In this document: one piece after another, positions 1 to 7,541 of the stretch | Numbering within the stretch: position 1 is the stretch's first letter | Layout: each line of letters starts with the position of its first letter | DNA from: JBMYXZ01 sp049608925 | GTDB lineage: Bacteria; Pseudomonadota; Alphaproteobacteria; JAGOMX01 | Assembly: GCA_049608925.1 (NCBI GenBank) | Contig: JBMYXZ010000059.1 | Span: 1-8,733, forward strand | DNA length: 8,733 bases | Direction: 5' to 3' | Translations under genes and position numbers: made by a program | The notes under the pieces: generated by a model | Told to the model about the DNA's origin: nothing | What the model saw: the letters and a program-made list of their open reading frames with translations, nothing else | The model's database searches: none

Positions 1-16
1 AAATAAAACAATTAAA

Positions 17-88
17 TGGATTCCGCGGTCAAGCCGCGGAAAGTCGGAGTGTGTGTAGTGATTAGAGATAGCCCTGAAACAGCATGCC
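17..88 (-). repeat. Inverted copy of dispersed intergenic repeat
   Basis: Read on the minus strand this stretch starts with GCATGCTGTTTCAGG, continues to CACACACTCCGACTTTCC, and ends in the CCGCGG hairpin. The same blocks occur in the same order on the plus strand from 8521 onward. The 15-base block is identical at 73-87 (reverse complement) and 8521-8535. The copy here differs from the right-hand units because it completes the hairpin instead of continuing into CATAAGTGTCCGGAATAA. It lies about 70 bases downstream of the peroxidase stop codon. I read it as one member of a dispersed intergenic family. It contains no transposase and no open frame of useful length. Confidence 0.75.
21..41 (-). 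terminator. GC-rich hairpin, possible terminator of peroxidase gene
   Basis: A perfect 8-bp inverted repeat, TTCCGCGG and CCGCGGAA, encloses the 5-base loop tcaag. It sits downstream of the peroxidase gene. On the minus strand it is followed by a T-rich but interrupted tract (tccatttaattgttttattt). This could terminate minus-strand transcription. However, the hairpin is also part of the dispersed repeat, so a terminator role is inference and the U-tract is not a clean run. Confidence 0.4.
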
Positions 89-155
89 ATTACATCCAGT
101 GTAAAATTATCCCAGACAGTTATGTCCTCTCATGAAGAATCTGAAACTGGTGCTA

Positions 156-2375
156 TCACACCTCGACTGTAACGTTCAAATCTAGAAGGTTCAGCGTGCC
201 ACCCATGCCATCGACTTTGATTTGCCCACCACCGTCGAATGATATAATCAAATTATTGCCTTGAGTAGACAATGTCACATCAGCAGCGACATCCAGAACA
301 TCAGTAACGCCATCGCCCATAAAGACAATTTCATCACCATTTTGATAATCTTTGATGCGGTCATTACCCATGTTTGCTAGATAGCCAAATTCCCCTTCAG
401 TTAGCTCAAACAAGAATTTGTCATTACCGCTGCCACCATAAAGACGATCGTTACCTTCATCACCCTTTAGAACGTCATCTCCGGCATTACCATAAAGTTT
501 ATCATTGCCAAGACCACCTTCTATATGGTCGTCCCCGCCCTGCCCTTTAAGCATATCGTTACCGGCATCCCCAAACAGCTTATCCAGGCCATCACCACCA
601 TAAAGATAGTCTTTGCCACCGCCGCCTTCTAGGATGTCGTTACCATCATGGCCGCGCAACGTATCTTTTCCTGCGCCTCCCAATAGCTCGTCATCACCAT
701 CATTGCCAAACAGTTTGTCTTTACCGTCGCCGCCCTTGATATAATCGTTTCCATCCTTACCGTGCAAGCGGTCGTCGCCGCCCTCACCCGCTATCAAGTC
801 ATTTTCGTCGGTACCCTTTATACGATCTTTGCCTTCATCACCGACCATACGATTGTATGCTTCGAATACATTGCTTTGCAGATGCTCGATGTCGGTATTG
901 CGTTGGATAATATCTGACAACGTTGTGTTCTGAATTTCTTTAATATCTTCCTCATCCAGGCGATTTTCATAATAGAAGCGATCACCATCGCGAAGGCGCT
1001 CGAACTGATCAACCAAGATCGTGTGGAATGTCTCACCCACTTGTGAGCCCTCAACGCTTTCTTCACTGAGACCACCAACGAATAGATCTACGTTGTTCAC
1101 GTCACCGTCGTAAAGTGTGCTTAAATCATTTTGCAGATCGACATCACTGGTAACGTCGGTAAAATCAGCTACAGGATCCAAGCCATATGCAACACGCACG
1201 GCATTATAATCATCAATTCCGTGATCGCGACCACGCTGAATGTTAAGTGAGGCCAGGTCCATGCCTCCCGCCCCTGGAGGGCCAAATAGCATATTCCTGA
1301 CATCATCAACCATTAGGTTGTCAATTTCTTCTGCATTTGAGGCTGCCATACCACGGAAAATGGGATCAGGACCCCCTTCATCTGTAAGTTTCGCAGGATT
1401 AAAGAAAGCTTCGAACAACCCTAGGTCACCCTCTGCAATAGTATTTCCCTGTTCATCCACTCTTTCGATTGTGCTGGACAGCATTGTGTGTCCCAGCCGG
1501 TAGGCCGCAGTAGCAAATTCGTTATCGATTCCAGGATTCACATTGGCATCATAACCAGTGTATTCTGCGATTGCATCTTCACCCAACAGCTCTGGCAGGA
1601 ACTCATCATACGTGATCTTCTGCATCAGAGCTTCCACAAAAGCTTTTGCCTCTTGGTATAGTTGTTCATCTGTATATTCTGGATGTTCTGCTTTAAGCTC
1701 GTCCACTTTACGGTTATGCTCGCGGGCAAATATTGTATGCATTGATGTCAATGCAACGTTTTCGTTTGCGCGCACGTCACCGGCTACAAAGAAATTGGTC
1801 CCCATTCCCATAGCATTTGGAATCGTGCCATCGTTGAACGGCATATAGCCATCTTCATCCAGCCTTAGTTTACCACCCGTGTCTCGCAAAAATGCTTCAC
1901 GCGTTGCATCGCTGCCATAGACGTTCGATGCATCAATGTAAGATGTAATATCATTGACTTGTTCAGCGGGCGAAGATACACCTGTGCCCGGATCAAAACC
2001 CGAACGTGTCAGAGGAATTTCATTTGTTCCCGTAAAGAAAGGATCAAAGTGTGGGTCACCCGTAGGTACAGAGATATTGAACATTTCAGGAACGGAGGCT
2101 TCACCAGTCAAGTCAATATCATGATCGAGGAATTGCCCCCACAACCACAAGAAATTACTAGAGTTTGATGTATTGGGTACAGATTCCTGCTGATCAAAAA
2201 TTACGTTACTTATTACACGAGCACTTGGGCGGTCGTCACCCGAAGGCGTGCTAAGACCATCTGCATAATCCGCCAACGATTTCCGCAAGAATTGTACGTG
2301 CGTACTACCATATTCAGGGTTATCAATGTTATTCCCAACACCCGTGATAGCTCTATACTCACCCAACAAACTCAT
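156..2375 (-). CDS. Animal-type haem peroxidase with C-terminal RTX calcium-binding repeats
   Basis: 739-residue protein of the animal haem peroxidase superfamily (myeloperoxidase/peroxinectin-like), which uses H2O2 to oxidise halides or organic substrates. Landmarks in order: WGQFLDHDIDLT at 79-90, with Q81, the haem-ester Asp D84 and distal His H85; a calcium-site segment TSYIDASNVYG at 144-154; AGDVRANE at 198-205, with catalytic Arg R202 and ester-type Glu E205; YRLGHTML with proximal His H296; and LNIQRGRDHG at 377-386. All key residues expected from myeloperoxidase are present, so it should be active. Residues 522-656 are RTX nonapeptides. The last 80 or so residues have no Cys and end in LLDLNVTVEV, like an uncleaved type I secretion signal. 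There is no N-terminal signal peptide, consistent with one-step ABC export. No HlyB/HlyD/TolC genes are in the window. The ATG is preceded by GGAGG at 7-base spacing. Such proteins are extracellular and linked to oxidative defence or surface interaction; the substrate is unknown. Confidence 0.93.
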   Translation of the reverse strand: MSLLGEYRAITGVGNNIDNPEYGSTHVQFLRKSLADYADGLSTPSGDDRPSARVISNVIFDQQESVPNTSNSSNFLWLWGQFLDHDIDLTGEASVPEMFNISVPTGDPHFDPFFTGTNEIPLTRSGFDPGTGVSSPAEQVNDITSYIDASNVYGSDATREAFLRDTGGKLRLDEDGYMPFNDGTIPNAMGMGTNFFVAGDVRANENVALTSMHTIFAREHNRKVDELKAEHPEYTDEQLYQEAKAFVEALMQKITYDEFLPELLGEDAIAEYTGYDANVNPGIDNEFATAAYRLGHTMLSSTIERVDEQGNTIAEGDLGLFEAFFNPAKLTDEGGPDPIFRGMAASNAEEIDNLMVDDVRNMLFGPPGAGGMDLASLNIQRGRDHGIDDYNAVRVAYGLDPVADFTDVTSDVDLQNDLSTLYDGDVNNVDLFVGGLSEESVEGSQVGETFHTILVDQFERLRDGDRFYYENRLDEEDIKEIQNTTLSDIIQRNTDIEHLQSNVFEAYNRMVGDEGKDRIKGTDENDLIAGEGGDDRLHGKDGNDYIKGGDGKDKLFGNDGDDELLGGAGKDTLRGHDGNDILEGGGGKDYLYGGDGLDKLFGDAGNDMLKGQGGDDHIEGGLGNDKLYGNAGDDVLKGDEGNDRLYGGSGNDKFLFELTEGEFGYLANMGNDRIKDYQNGDEIVFMGDGVTDVLDVAADVTLSTQGNNLIISFDGGGQIKVDGMGGTLNLLDLNVTVEV
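408..812 (-). repeat. RTX nonapeptide-coding tandem repeat (27-bp period)
   Basis: Inside the peroxidase gene, residues 522-656 form about 15 nonapeptides of the type GGxGxDxLx, for example KDGNDYIKG, GDGKDKLFG, HDGNDILEG and DEGNDRLYG. Fourteen consecutive 9-residue steps from 531 to 656 have no insertion. Such arrays fold into a parallel beta-roll that binds Ca2+ outside the cell after type I secretion. Codons vary between units, so the array is old rather than freshly expanded. Confidence 0.92.
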
Positions 2376-2382
2376 AATACTG

Positions 2383-2387
2383 CCTCC
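2383..2387 (-). promoter_or_regulatory. Ribosome binding site of the peroxidase gene
   Basis: GGAGG on the minus strand, 7 bases before the ATG at 2375. It is a strong Shine-Dalgarno match and supports both the chosen start and independent translation from the upstream gene. Confidence 0.8.
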
Positions 2388-2399
2388 AGCTATACATAT

Positions 2400-2429
2400 A
2401 TAATACTATAATAGGCAATAATTGTTGAA
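2400..2429 (-). promoter_or_regulatory. Possible promoter for the peroxidase gene
   Basis: The 82-bp gap between the upstream helical-protein gene and the peroxidase is very AT-rich. On the minus strand it offers TTCAAC (2424-2429), an 18-base spacer, and TATTAT (2400-2405). A second TATTAT lies at 2408-2413. This is a weak sigma70-type match in AT-rich DNA, so it may be chance. Read-through from the upstream operon is equally possible because no hairpin terminator is visible in the gap. Confidence 0.3.
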
Positions 2430-2457
2430 TATTCGTTTTTATTTTATTAAGCAAATA

Positions 2458-4215
2458 TTAATTCATGTAATGGGTGAGAGCGTCCAATTCTTTTGTGATT
2501 TCTTTATCCTCTTCACCCAATGGGCTGCAAACTGCTTTCATAGCCAGGTACAATGCATCATATTCACCATTCAATCCATTTTCTTCCAGCAAGTCAGGCT
2601 TGAACTTTTCATTCCATGCCCTATTCCCTAGCTGGCTGAAATGCACATCCAGCGTTCCTTTTCTGCCCTGCACCCATTTCTCAAATTGCTTCTTAACTTT
2701 CTGCCTAAAAGGCTTTTCAAACACATCAAAACTGACTGAATTTGCTGACGCATCACAAATAAGATTGCGCTCGATAGTATCTGCGATTTTATCTACTCTC
2801 TGTTGAATTTTACGGCGCATAGCGTCCAACATCGCTTTGGCCAGAAATTTCTCCCCACGTTCATACAAATCTGTCATAAAACGATGCTGTATCTCTGGCG
2901 GAGTATACAGTCTGATAAAATCCAACCCTATGAATGATAGGTTCTTTTCATTACACCACTGGAGCTCTCTTACCACAGCCATATAGTTTTGGAATGACTG
3001 TTGATCAGATTGAAAGCACCCTTCAAAATGCCATCGCTGTAAAGTTGGCATACCCCTTTGAAATGTGTCTTCAGCAAACAATTGGAACTTAAGCCCTTCA
3101 TTGAAATGCCCTTTAACTAATTCTTTCAACTGTTTTACGCCAGCAAACTGTGCAAATACATCCCGACCGATTGGTGAGTGCGACTGAAGCGTAAGAACCT
3201 GTACTTTTGGAAGCAGCTTTACTATCTGCTCTTGGCTCTGCTGCATTGAATTTTCACCGATTAATAGCGCTTCATCCGTCTTTTGCGCTCTCATCTTCAT
3301 CGTAATACCCCCAAAAGGGGCACGTGTAACCGCTCTTAGCATATCAAACACAGTTAAAAAGCCTTTGATGTCTCGCTTGTACCACATAGGAGGAATAATT
3401 ATCTCCCCCATTATACATACAGGCTTCGGCTGCGCTTTCCAGGGATAGGCGCGCATCTTGTGATAGTAAAACAATTGCTGCTTACCCGCTGGATCCACCA
3501 TGTTTAACGCGTACATCATGCGCAGCATTGATGAAGGGCTATGTAGACGCTCGCGGATACTTGATTCAATCGCCTTTACTTTTTCAAACGCATGCCCATA
3601 GGCAAGATACATTGCCAATTGCACTTTTTGATCATCCGAGAATAAGTGCTTATTTTGATAAAGTAAGCAAGCATGCCCTGCTAAGTGTTCAAATGTCTTT
3701 TTATATGTTCCTTGGCCTTCTTTAAACTCAACCGGTTTATATAAAGCCTGCAGCCACAAGAAGCGCATAAAGGAAAAATGATGCCTCGTTTCAAAATTGC
3801 CAAATTTAGTACGAATATGCTCCCATACTTTCTTAGCAAGTGAGAAACGCCCAAGATATGTTGCCGTGGCTGCCAAGATTGTACAATCATTTCTAGCTTC
3901 AAGCTTGGCCATATCAAACATTGTGTTAAGCAGGTTCACGCCTTTGGTGGCTCGTGTTCTTAATTCTGGTGAGTAAACACCATTTTCAAGATGATCAAAA
4001 CTGGTTTTGCATCGCCCAACCCCCAAAGCACGCGCGATATGCAATGGGTATTCTGTTACTCCGAGCTCTTCTAATCGAGACACAGCTTGCTCAAGATTCT
4101 TACTGTTATTTTGAGCCTCTGCTTCAAGGATTTTGGAAAACTGATCTTCTTTAGATGAATGTGCTGCCGCCACCCAGCAGCAGCACAGTATCATTACATA
4201 GATTCTACTTAACAT
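2458..4215 (-). CDS. Secreted helical protein of unknown family (paralog B)
   Basis: 585-residue protein that I do not recognise. The N-terminus MLSRIYVMILCCCWVAAAHS is a signal peptide (hydrophobic core about 5-18, probable cleavage around residues 18-20). The rest looks mostly alpha-helical, with short TPR/Sel1-like pairs such as ATYLGRFSLAKKVW at 118-131. It is not repetitive enough to name a repeat family. It aligns by eye with the gene just upstream: YLGRF..AKKVW matches YLGDY..AEGMW, LSFIGLDFI (426-434) matches WSLIGADFI, and GEYDALYLAMKA near the C-terminus matches GGYNLLYGLYKA. The ATG overlaps the last codons and stop of the upstream frame by 11 bases and has no convincing Shine-Dalgarno site, so translational coupling is likely. 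A second ATG at 4194 (MILCCC) is an alternative start that still leaves a hydrophobic leader. Location is probably periplasmic or extracellular. No enzymatic motif is visible. Confidence 0.8.
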   Translation of the reverse strand: MLSRIYVMILCCCWVAAAHSSKEDQFSKILEAEAQNNSKNLEQAVSRLEELGVTEYPLHIARALGVGRCKTSFDHLENGVYSPELRTRATKGVNLLNTMFDMAKLEARNDCTILAATATYLGRFSLAKKVWEHIRTKFGNFETRHHFSFMRFLWLQALYKPVEFKEGQGTYKKTFEHLAGHACLLYQNKHLFSDDQKVQLAMYLAYGHAFEKVKAIESSIRERLHSPSSMLRMMYALNMVDPAGKQQLFYYHKMRAYPWKAQPKPVCIMGEIIIPPMWYKRDIKGFLTVFDMLRAVTRAPFGGITMKMRAQKTDEALLIGENSMQQSQEQIVKLLPKVQVLTLQSHSPIGRDVFAQFAGVKQLKELVKGHFNEGLKFQLFAEDTFQRGMPTLQRWHFEGCFQSDQQSFQNYMAVVRELQWCNEKNLSFIGLDFIRLYTPPEIQHRFMTDLYERGEKFLAKAMLDAMRRKIQQRVDKIADTIERNLICDASANSVSFDVFEKPFRQKVKKQFEKWVQGRKGTLDVHFSQLGNRAWNEKFKPDLLEENGLNGEYDALYLAMKAVCSPLGEEDKEITKELDALTHYMN

Positions 4216-4693
4216 CTTCTAACCAGTTTTCTATACTCTTGGCACCTTCACCGGTAAAAGCCTTATATAATCCATAAAGTAAATTATACCCTCCCCTAAT
4301 CGATGCAATTTCCTTTTTCAGCTCTTCTGTTACTGGCTTAGCAGCCTGTTTGGTTTGTAGCATTTTTTGGTATACCCAACCGGCAAATTTAAGCTTTTCC
4401 AAGTGATTTTTTAGCGCCCAGATGGTCACCACCCCCGCAATAGCTGTGTTCTTCTGCTGATATGCAATGCTTAAAAGTTGGTACAAAGTAGAAGGCAGAC
4501 GGTGAGCATTTGGAACGTTTGCAAACTCAGCATTCTCTTGCATTTTGGGGACAACGCTTGACTGAATTATCGAGCTGTATGCATTTAACTGCTCAAACAT
4601 CTTAGCGAAGACAACAAATGACTTACCAAGTGCCTGCTGATCACCCGCAACTGCCATTTTAGCTAATATGGCACCTGTGTCTCTAAGTACCAA
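4205..4693 (-). pseudogene. 3' part of frameshifted helical protein gene (paralog A, C-terminal section)
   Basis: An open frame of about 162 codons with no signal peptide and no good start of its own. The frame opens after a TGA at 4696-4698. The only early starts are TTG at 4693 and ATG at 4657, neither with a clear Shine-Dalgarno site. Its C-terminus (GGYNLLYGLYKAFTGEGAK) resembles the C-terminal region of the 585-residue paralog downstream, and SFVVFAKMFEQ resembles SFDVFEKPFRQ there. That is the part the preceding 452-codon frame lacks. Joined to it by one base, the product would be about 615 residues, close to the paralog's 585. I therefore read it as the detached end of the upstream gene. 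Its stop overlaps the start of the next gene, preserving operon structure. Alternatives are a separate coupled cistron using TTG or ATG, a sequencing error, or programmed +1 frameshifting. Confidence 0.65.
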
Positions 4694-6041
4694 ACATCAA
4701 AAGTGTCGGTACGCATTCATGGACTTTATGGGTTGCGAATGCCTTTAATAAAACATCCAGATTGTGCTTCAATAATTTAGCAGCCAGCAGACTCTGCTGA
4801 AAGTCTTGTCCCTTTTGCCAAATTTCGTTCAACGTATTTAATTGCAATCCTGAGGAGCAAATAAAGTCTGCCCCGATCAAGCTCCAATCATTTTCTTCGG
4901 TAGATTTCTTGAAACACCCCATCGCCATTATAAAAAGCTCTTCAGGGGTACCATGCGCCATGATCAATTTACGTGCCATGAACGAGTTATACCCCATAAA
5001 AGCTTCAATCAACTTCTTGATCGCAGGCCCTCTAATAGATGGGTCAGCAGTTTGAACAACATGCATCTCGAGTTTTAATAGTTCTTGATCACGCTTCCAG
5101 TCCATAGGACCTCTAGAAAGTGTATGCATAGCAGCGAAACAGGGCAGCAAACCTTTCCCGCGAGGAAAATATTCGTGAGATATTCTAAATTCACTCACCA
5201 ACCCAAGGGGAAGACATGGCTTGACTTCTACCTTGGCGAGGATATCAAGCAGTTGTGTTGCATGAGGTATGAACTTAGGATTCATAGATGCCATAAAACT
5301 ATATAACACCAATAGCGGAGGCTTTAGCTGCTCAGGCAAAACACCTAGCGAGTTTACGAAAACAGCAAATTGCTTTGCCATTTTATCCCATTGGCCTGCA
5401 TATGCGTAGAACAGTGCAATAGATACGCCCTGCACAAAATTTGGCTTTTGGTATAATTGCAAAATTCGATCAGCATGCTCGCCTAAAGCTTTAAAGTCAC
5501 CACTATATTTGCCTTTCAGCAATAATGTATCTCCATATGCAGCCAGATCATCAAACTTCCAATTATATTCTTTTCTAACGCTAGCCCACATACCCTCGGC
5601 GCTCACATAATCGCCCAAATAGTTAGCGATTTTCGCAGCAGCAACCAAAACTTCATCATCACCAACCTGATTCAATCTAAGAACAAGCTGAATTGCGTCT
5701 CGGGCATGCAGCCTTGCAACCGAAGTTTGCTCGGATCTATTGTCACATGCAAAAACATATTCAGCCTTGTCCAGAGCAACGCGCCGCCAAACGTCTTTGT
5801 CAACTTTGCCCTCGCCTAATTTTTCTCTGAATTCGGCGAATAAAACATCTTGATTCTCAAGAACAATATCAGTTGCTCCAAGGATTTCTTTTTTAAGTTC
5901 ACCTGCCGATTTACTGGGTTTTTTCTGATCCTGCTGCTGCAAGTCACCAAAACCAATTAGCTCTTTGCCGCTAGCATGCACAGATTGCGTTAAAATTGAA
6001 AAAGATAATAGACCAAACGTTATTGTTTTTCTTATGGTCAT
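4683..6041 (-). CDS. Secreted helical protein of unknown family (paralog A, N-terminal section, frame broken)
   Basis: 452 residues from the ATG at 6041; I do not recognise the family. MTIRKTITFGLLSFSILTQS followed by VHA-SG is a classic signal peptide with cleavage after about residue 24. The mature part starts with a polar, Gln/Lys-rich linker (LQQQDQKKPSKSAGELKKE) and continues as helical TPR-like segments, for example YLGDYVSAEGMW around 140-152. It aligns by eye with the 585-residue protein encoded downstream, including WSLIGADFI (about 386-394) against LSFIGLDFI, and corresponds to roughly the first 470 residues of that paralog. The frame ends at TAG (4683-4685) just after TLLMFGT, and the missing C-terminal portion lies in the +1 frame directly after. 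The ATG is preferred over TTG at 6053 because GGGGGG sits immediately upstream of the ATG and the signal peptide then begins normally. Probably periplasmic or secreted. Confidence 0.75.
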   Translation of the reverse strand: MTIRKTITFGLLSFSILTQSVHASGKELIGFGDLQQQDQKKPSKSAGELKKEILGATDIVLENQDVLFAEFREKLGEGKVDKDVWRRVALDKAEYVFACDNRSEQTSVARLHARDAIQLVLRLNQVGDDEVLVAAAKIANYLGDYVSAEGMWASVRKEYNWKFDDLAAYGDTLLLKGKYSGDFKALGEHADRILQLYQKPNFVQGVSIALFYAYAGQWDKMAKQFAVFVNSLGVLPEQLKPPLLVLYSFMASMNPKFIPHATQLLDILAKVEVKPCLPLGLVSEFRISHEYFPRGKGLLPCFAAMHTLSRGPMDWKRDQELLKLEMHVVQTADPSIRGPAIKKLIEAFMGYNSFMARKLIMAHGTPEELFIMAMGCFKKSTEENDWSLIGADFICSSGLQLNTLNEIWQKGQDFQQSLLAAKLLKHNLDVLLKAFATHKVHECVPTLLMFGT

Positions 6042-6045
6042 GGTG

Positions 6046-6051
6046 CCCCCC
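6046..6051 (-). promoter_or_regulatory. Ribosome binding site deciding the paralog A start
   Basis: GGGGGG on the minus strand, 4 bases before the ATG at 6041. The competing TTG at 6053 has only AT-rich sequence before it. This favours the ATG, whose product begins directly with a basic n-region and hydrophobic core. Confidence 0.6.
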
Positions 6052-6072
6052 AATTATAAAATAAACAATATA

Positions 6073-6101
6073 ACGCTAGGGTATATAGCCATGTATTTCA
6101 A
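6073..6101 (-). promoter_or_regulatory. Possible promoter of the helical-protein operon
   Basis: In the gap between the threonylcarbamoyladenylate synthase stop and the paralog A start, the minus strand shows TTGAAA (6096-6101), a 17-base spacer and TAGCGT (6073-6078). The -35 is a good match and the -10 a poor one (first two and last bases only). No clear terminator follows the upstream gene, so co-transcription with it cannot be excluded. Confidence 0.3.
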
Positions 6102-6121
6102 CCCGTTAATTCACGGCCCTA

Positions 6122-7024
6122 TCACTCCCGCTCGCTAGCGCGCCGCAACCGGTCATTAATCGCCACACCCACGCCTGTGTCGGGGATGCGTGCCACGGCG
6201 ATGCCTGCATACTTATCGCTATCATCCAGAATATGCAGCATCTTAAACAAGTTCGCAGCGGCTTCTAACAAGTCGCCTGATTGACTAAGGTTCTGGGTAG
6301 CTGGACCATCTCCAAATCCCAGAAAGGCTTCCCCCTTTTGCGGTACATCTGCATCCATCCGCAGAGGAAGATTCGTCGCATAGTGACGCAGCAACTGACC
6401 AGGCGCCTTGATACCTTCTGCAGCTGCAGCCAGTGGGCCCAAAACAGCTTCAACCTGTTCTTCGGTGATCACCCCTGCCCTAAGAATTGCTGGTTGAGCT
6501 GTGGACATATCGACGATCGTGGACTCAAGCCCCACATCGGTTGGCCCGCCATCTAAAACCAATAAGTCTGGGAATGATTGCTTCACATGATCTGCCGCGG
6601 TTGGACTTAGAAAGCCTGAAACATTTGCACTGGGCGCCGCAATTGGTCTTCCTAAATCTTTGATAATGTGTCGCGCCACCTGATGGTTTGGCATACGGAT
6701 TCCAATGGTCTCCAGTCCAGCAGAAACCAGTTCTGACACTTTCCCTTTGCCTGGGACAACCATGGTGACAGGCCCCGGCCAATAATGATCGGCCAGCTTT
6801 AACGCCGCACTTGAAAAGGTGCCATATTCTTGCGCCATGGCAATGTCAGATACATGGATAATCAAGGGGTTAAAGCTGGGGCGTTGCTTGCGCTGATAGA
6901 TCTTGGCAACGGCCACGCCATTAGTGGCGTCACAGGCCAGTCCATAAACTGTTTCAGTTGGCAGACCAATCAATTCGCCCGACCTTAAGGTCTCAACCGC
7001 CTCTTGCAGGATTTTACTGGACAT
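6122..7024 (-). CDS. L-threonylcarbamoyladenylate synthase (Sua5/YrdC/YwlC family)
   Basis: 300-residue cytoplasmic enzyme that makes threonylcarbamoyl-AMP from L-threonine, bicarbonate and ATP. This is the first step of t6A37 modification of ANN-decoding tRNAs; TsaB/TsaD/TsaE then transfer the group. The YrdC domain fills about 5-190: LPTETVYGLACDA at 21-33, the basic KIYQRKQRP at 41-49, NPLIIHV at 52-58, WPGPVTMVV at 82-90, APSANVSG at 130-137 and GLESTIVD at 165-172. The linker APGQLLRHYAT (197-207) leads into a C-terminal Sua5 domain ending NDRLRRAS. The long form is therefore Sua5-type rather than short TsaC, although somewhat shorter than the roughly 340-residue proteins I recall. The start is fixed by the usual distance to the PTETVYGL motif; no good Shine-Dalgarno site is visible. 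It is divergent from the RidA gene across 49 bp. Confidence 0.95.
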   Translation of the reverse strand: MSSKILQEAVETLRSGELIGLPTETVYGLACDATNGVAVAKIYQRKQRPSFNPLIIHVSDIAMAQEYGTFSSAALKLADHYWPGPVTMVVPGKGKVSELVSAGLETIGIRMPNHQVARHIIKDLGRPIAAPSANVSGFLSPTAADHVKQSFPDLLVLDGGPTDVGLESTIVDMSTAQPAILRAGVITEEQVEAVLGPLAAAAEGIKAPGQLLRHYATNLPLRMDADVPQKGEAFLGFGDGPATQNLSQSGDLLEAAANLFKMLHILDDSDKYAGIAVARIPDTGVGVAINDRLRRASERE

Positions 7025-7073
7025 TATGTGTAAAAACTCTAAGATTTAGCTCATAAGTAAAAGGAGTCATATC
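7025..7073. promoter_or_regulatory. Short divergent intergenic region
   Basis: These 49 bp separate the divergently transcribed threonylcarbamoyladenylate synthase and RidA-family genes. The gap is AT-rich and contains the RidA Shine-Dalgarno site, but I find no convincing -35/-10 pair for either direction. At least one promoter probably extends into the opposite gene's coding sequence. Confidence 0.35.
7061..7066 (+). promoter_or_regulatory. Ribosome binding site of the RidA-family gene
   Basis: AAGGAG, 7 bases before the ATG at 7074; a strong Shine-Dalgarno match that fixes the start. Confidence 0.85.
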
Positions 7074-7541
7074 ATGAATCAACCTCTAGAAGCAAAAATT
7101 ATCGACCTTGGTTTCGAGCTGCCGCAACCAGCCCCACCTGCTGCAAACTATGTACCATATGTTGTGCAAGACAATTTAGTCTATATTTCGGGCCAGCTAC
7201 CCATGTGGAACGGTGACTTGAAATATCTTGGCAAGCTGGGTGAAAGCGTCTCTCTAGAGGACGGCCAAGCCGCTGCACGCTTGTGCGCTTTGAATATTAT
7301 CTCGCAACTGAACCAGGCAATTGACGGCGACTTTTCACGTATTGACCGTTGTGTAAAGCTGACTGGCTTTGTTAACAGCACGCCTGATTTCCGCGACCAC
7401 CCTAAAGTGATTAATGGTGCGTCTGATGTGATGCTCCAAGTATTTGGCGACCAGGGACTGCATGCACGCGCAGCTGTTGGCACATCCTCCCTGCCCCTTG
7501 GTGTTTCAGTGGAAGTCGAAGCTATTTTTGGAATTAAGTAA
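7074..7541 (+). CDS. RidA family protein (YjgF/YER057c/UK114)
   Basis: 155 residues, longer than canonical RidA (about 128). It matches the bacterial subgroup with the N-terminal LPQPAPPAANYVPYV segment (16-30). YISGQLP at 37-43 and the C-terminal ARAAVGTSSLPLGVSVEVEA (131-150) are the family's core strands. R132 falls where canonical RidA has the substrate-carboxylate-binding Arg (R105 in E. coli), and E149 matches the conserved Glu of the IEIEA motif, so imine/enamine deaminase activity is possible. Canonical RidA protects PLP enzymes from 2-aminoacrylate. Members of this longer subgroup have less certain substrates and some lack deaminase activity, so I do not name it ridA. The protein is cytoplasmic and presumably trimeric. 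Its TAA is directly followed by the ATG of the phosphatase gene, so the two are probably one transcript. Confidence 0.93.
   Translation: MNQPLEAKIIDLGFELPQPAPPAANYVPYVVQDNLVYISGQLPMWNGDLKYLGKLGESVSLEDGQAAARLCALNIISQLNQAIDGDFSRIDRCVKLTGFVNSTPDFRDHPKVINGASDVMLQVFGDQGLHARAAVGTSSLPLGVSVEVEAIFGIK

Noticed and set aside
149..162. Small inverted repeat GGTG..CACC at the peroxidase stop codon
   Set aside because: The stem is only 4 bp, it overlaps the stop codon and no T-run follows on the minus strand; too weak for a terminator.
818..1078. Open frame on the minus strand inside the peroxidase gene, in another frame
   Set aside because: It lies wholly within the peroxidase coding sequence, has no ribosome binding site I can see and its translation resembles no family.
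6102..6118. CCGT..ACGG inverted repeat after the threonylcarbamoyladenylate synthase stop
   Set aside because: A 4-bp stem without a T-tract; it could easily occur by chance.
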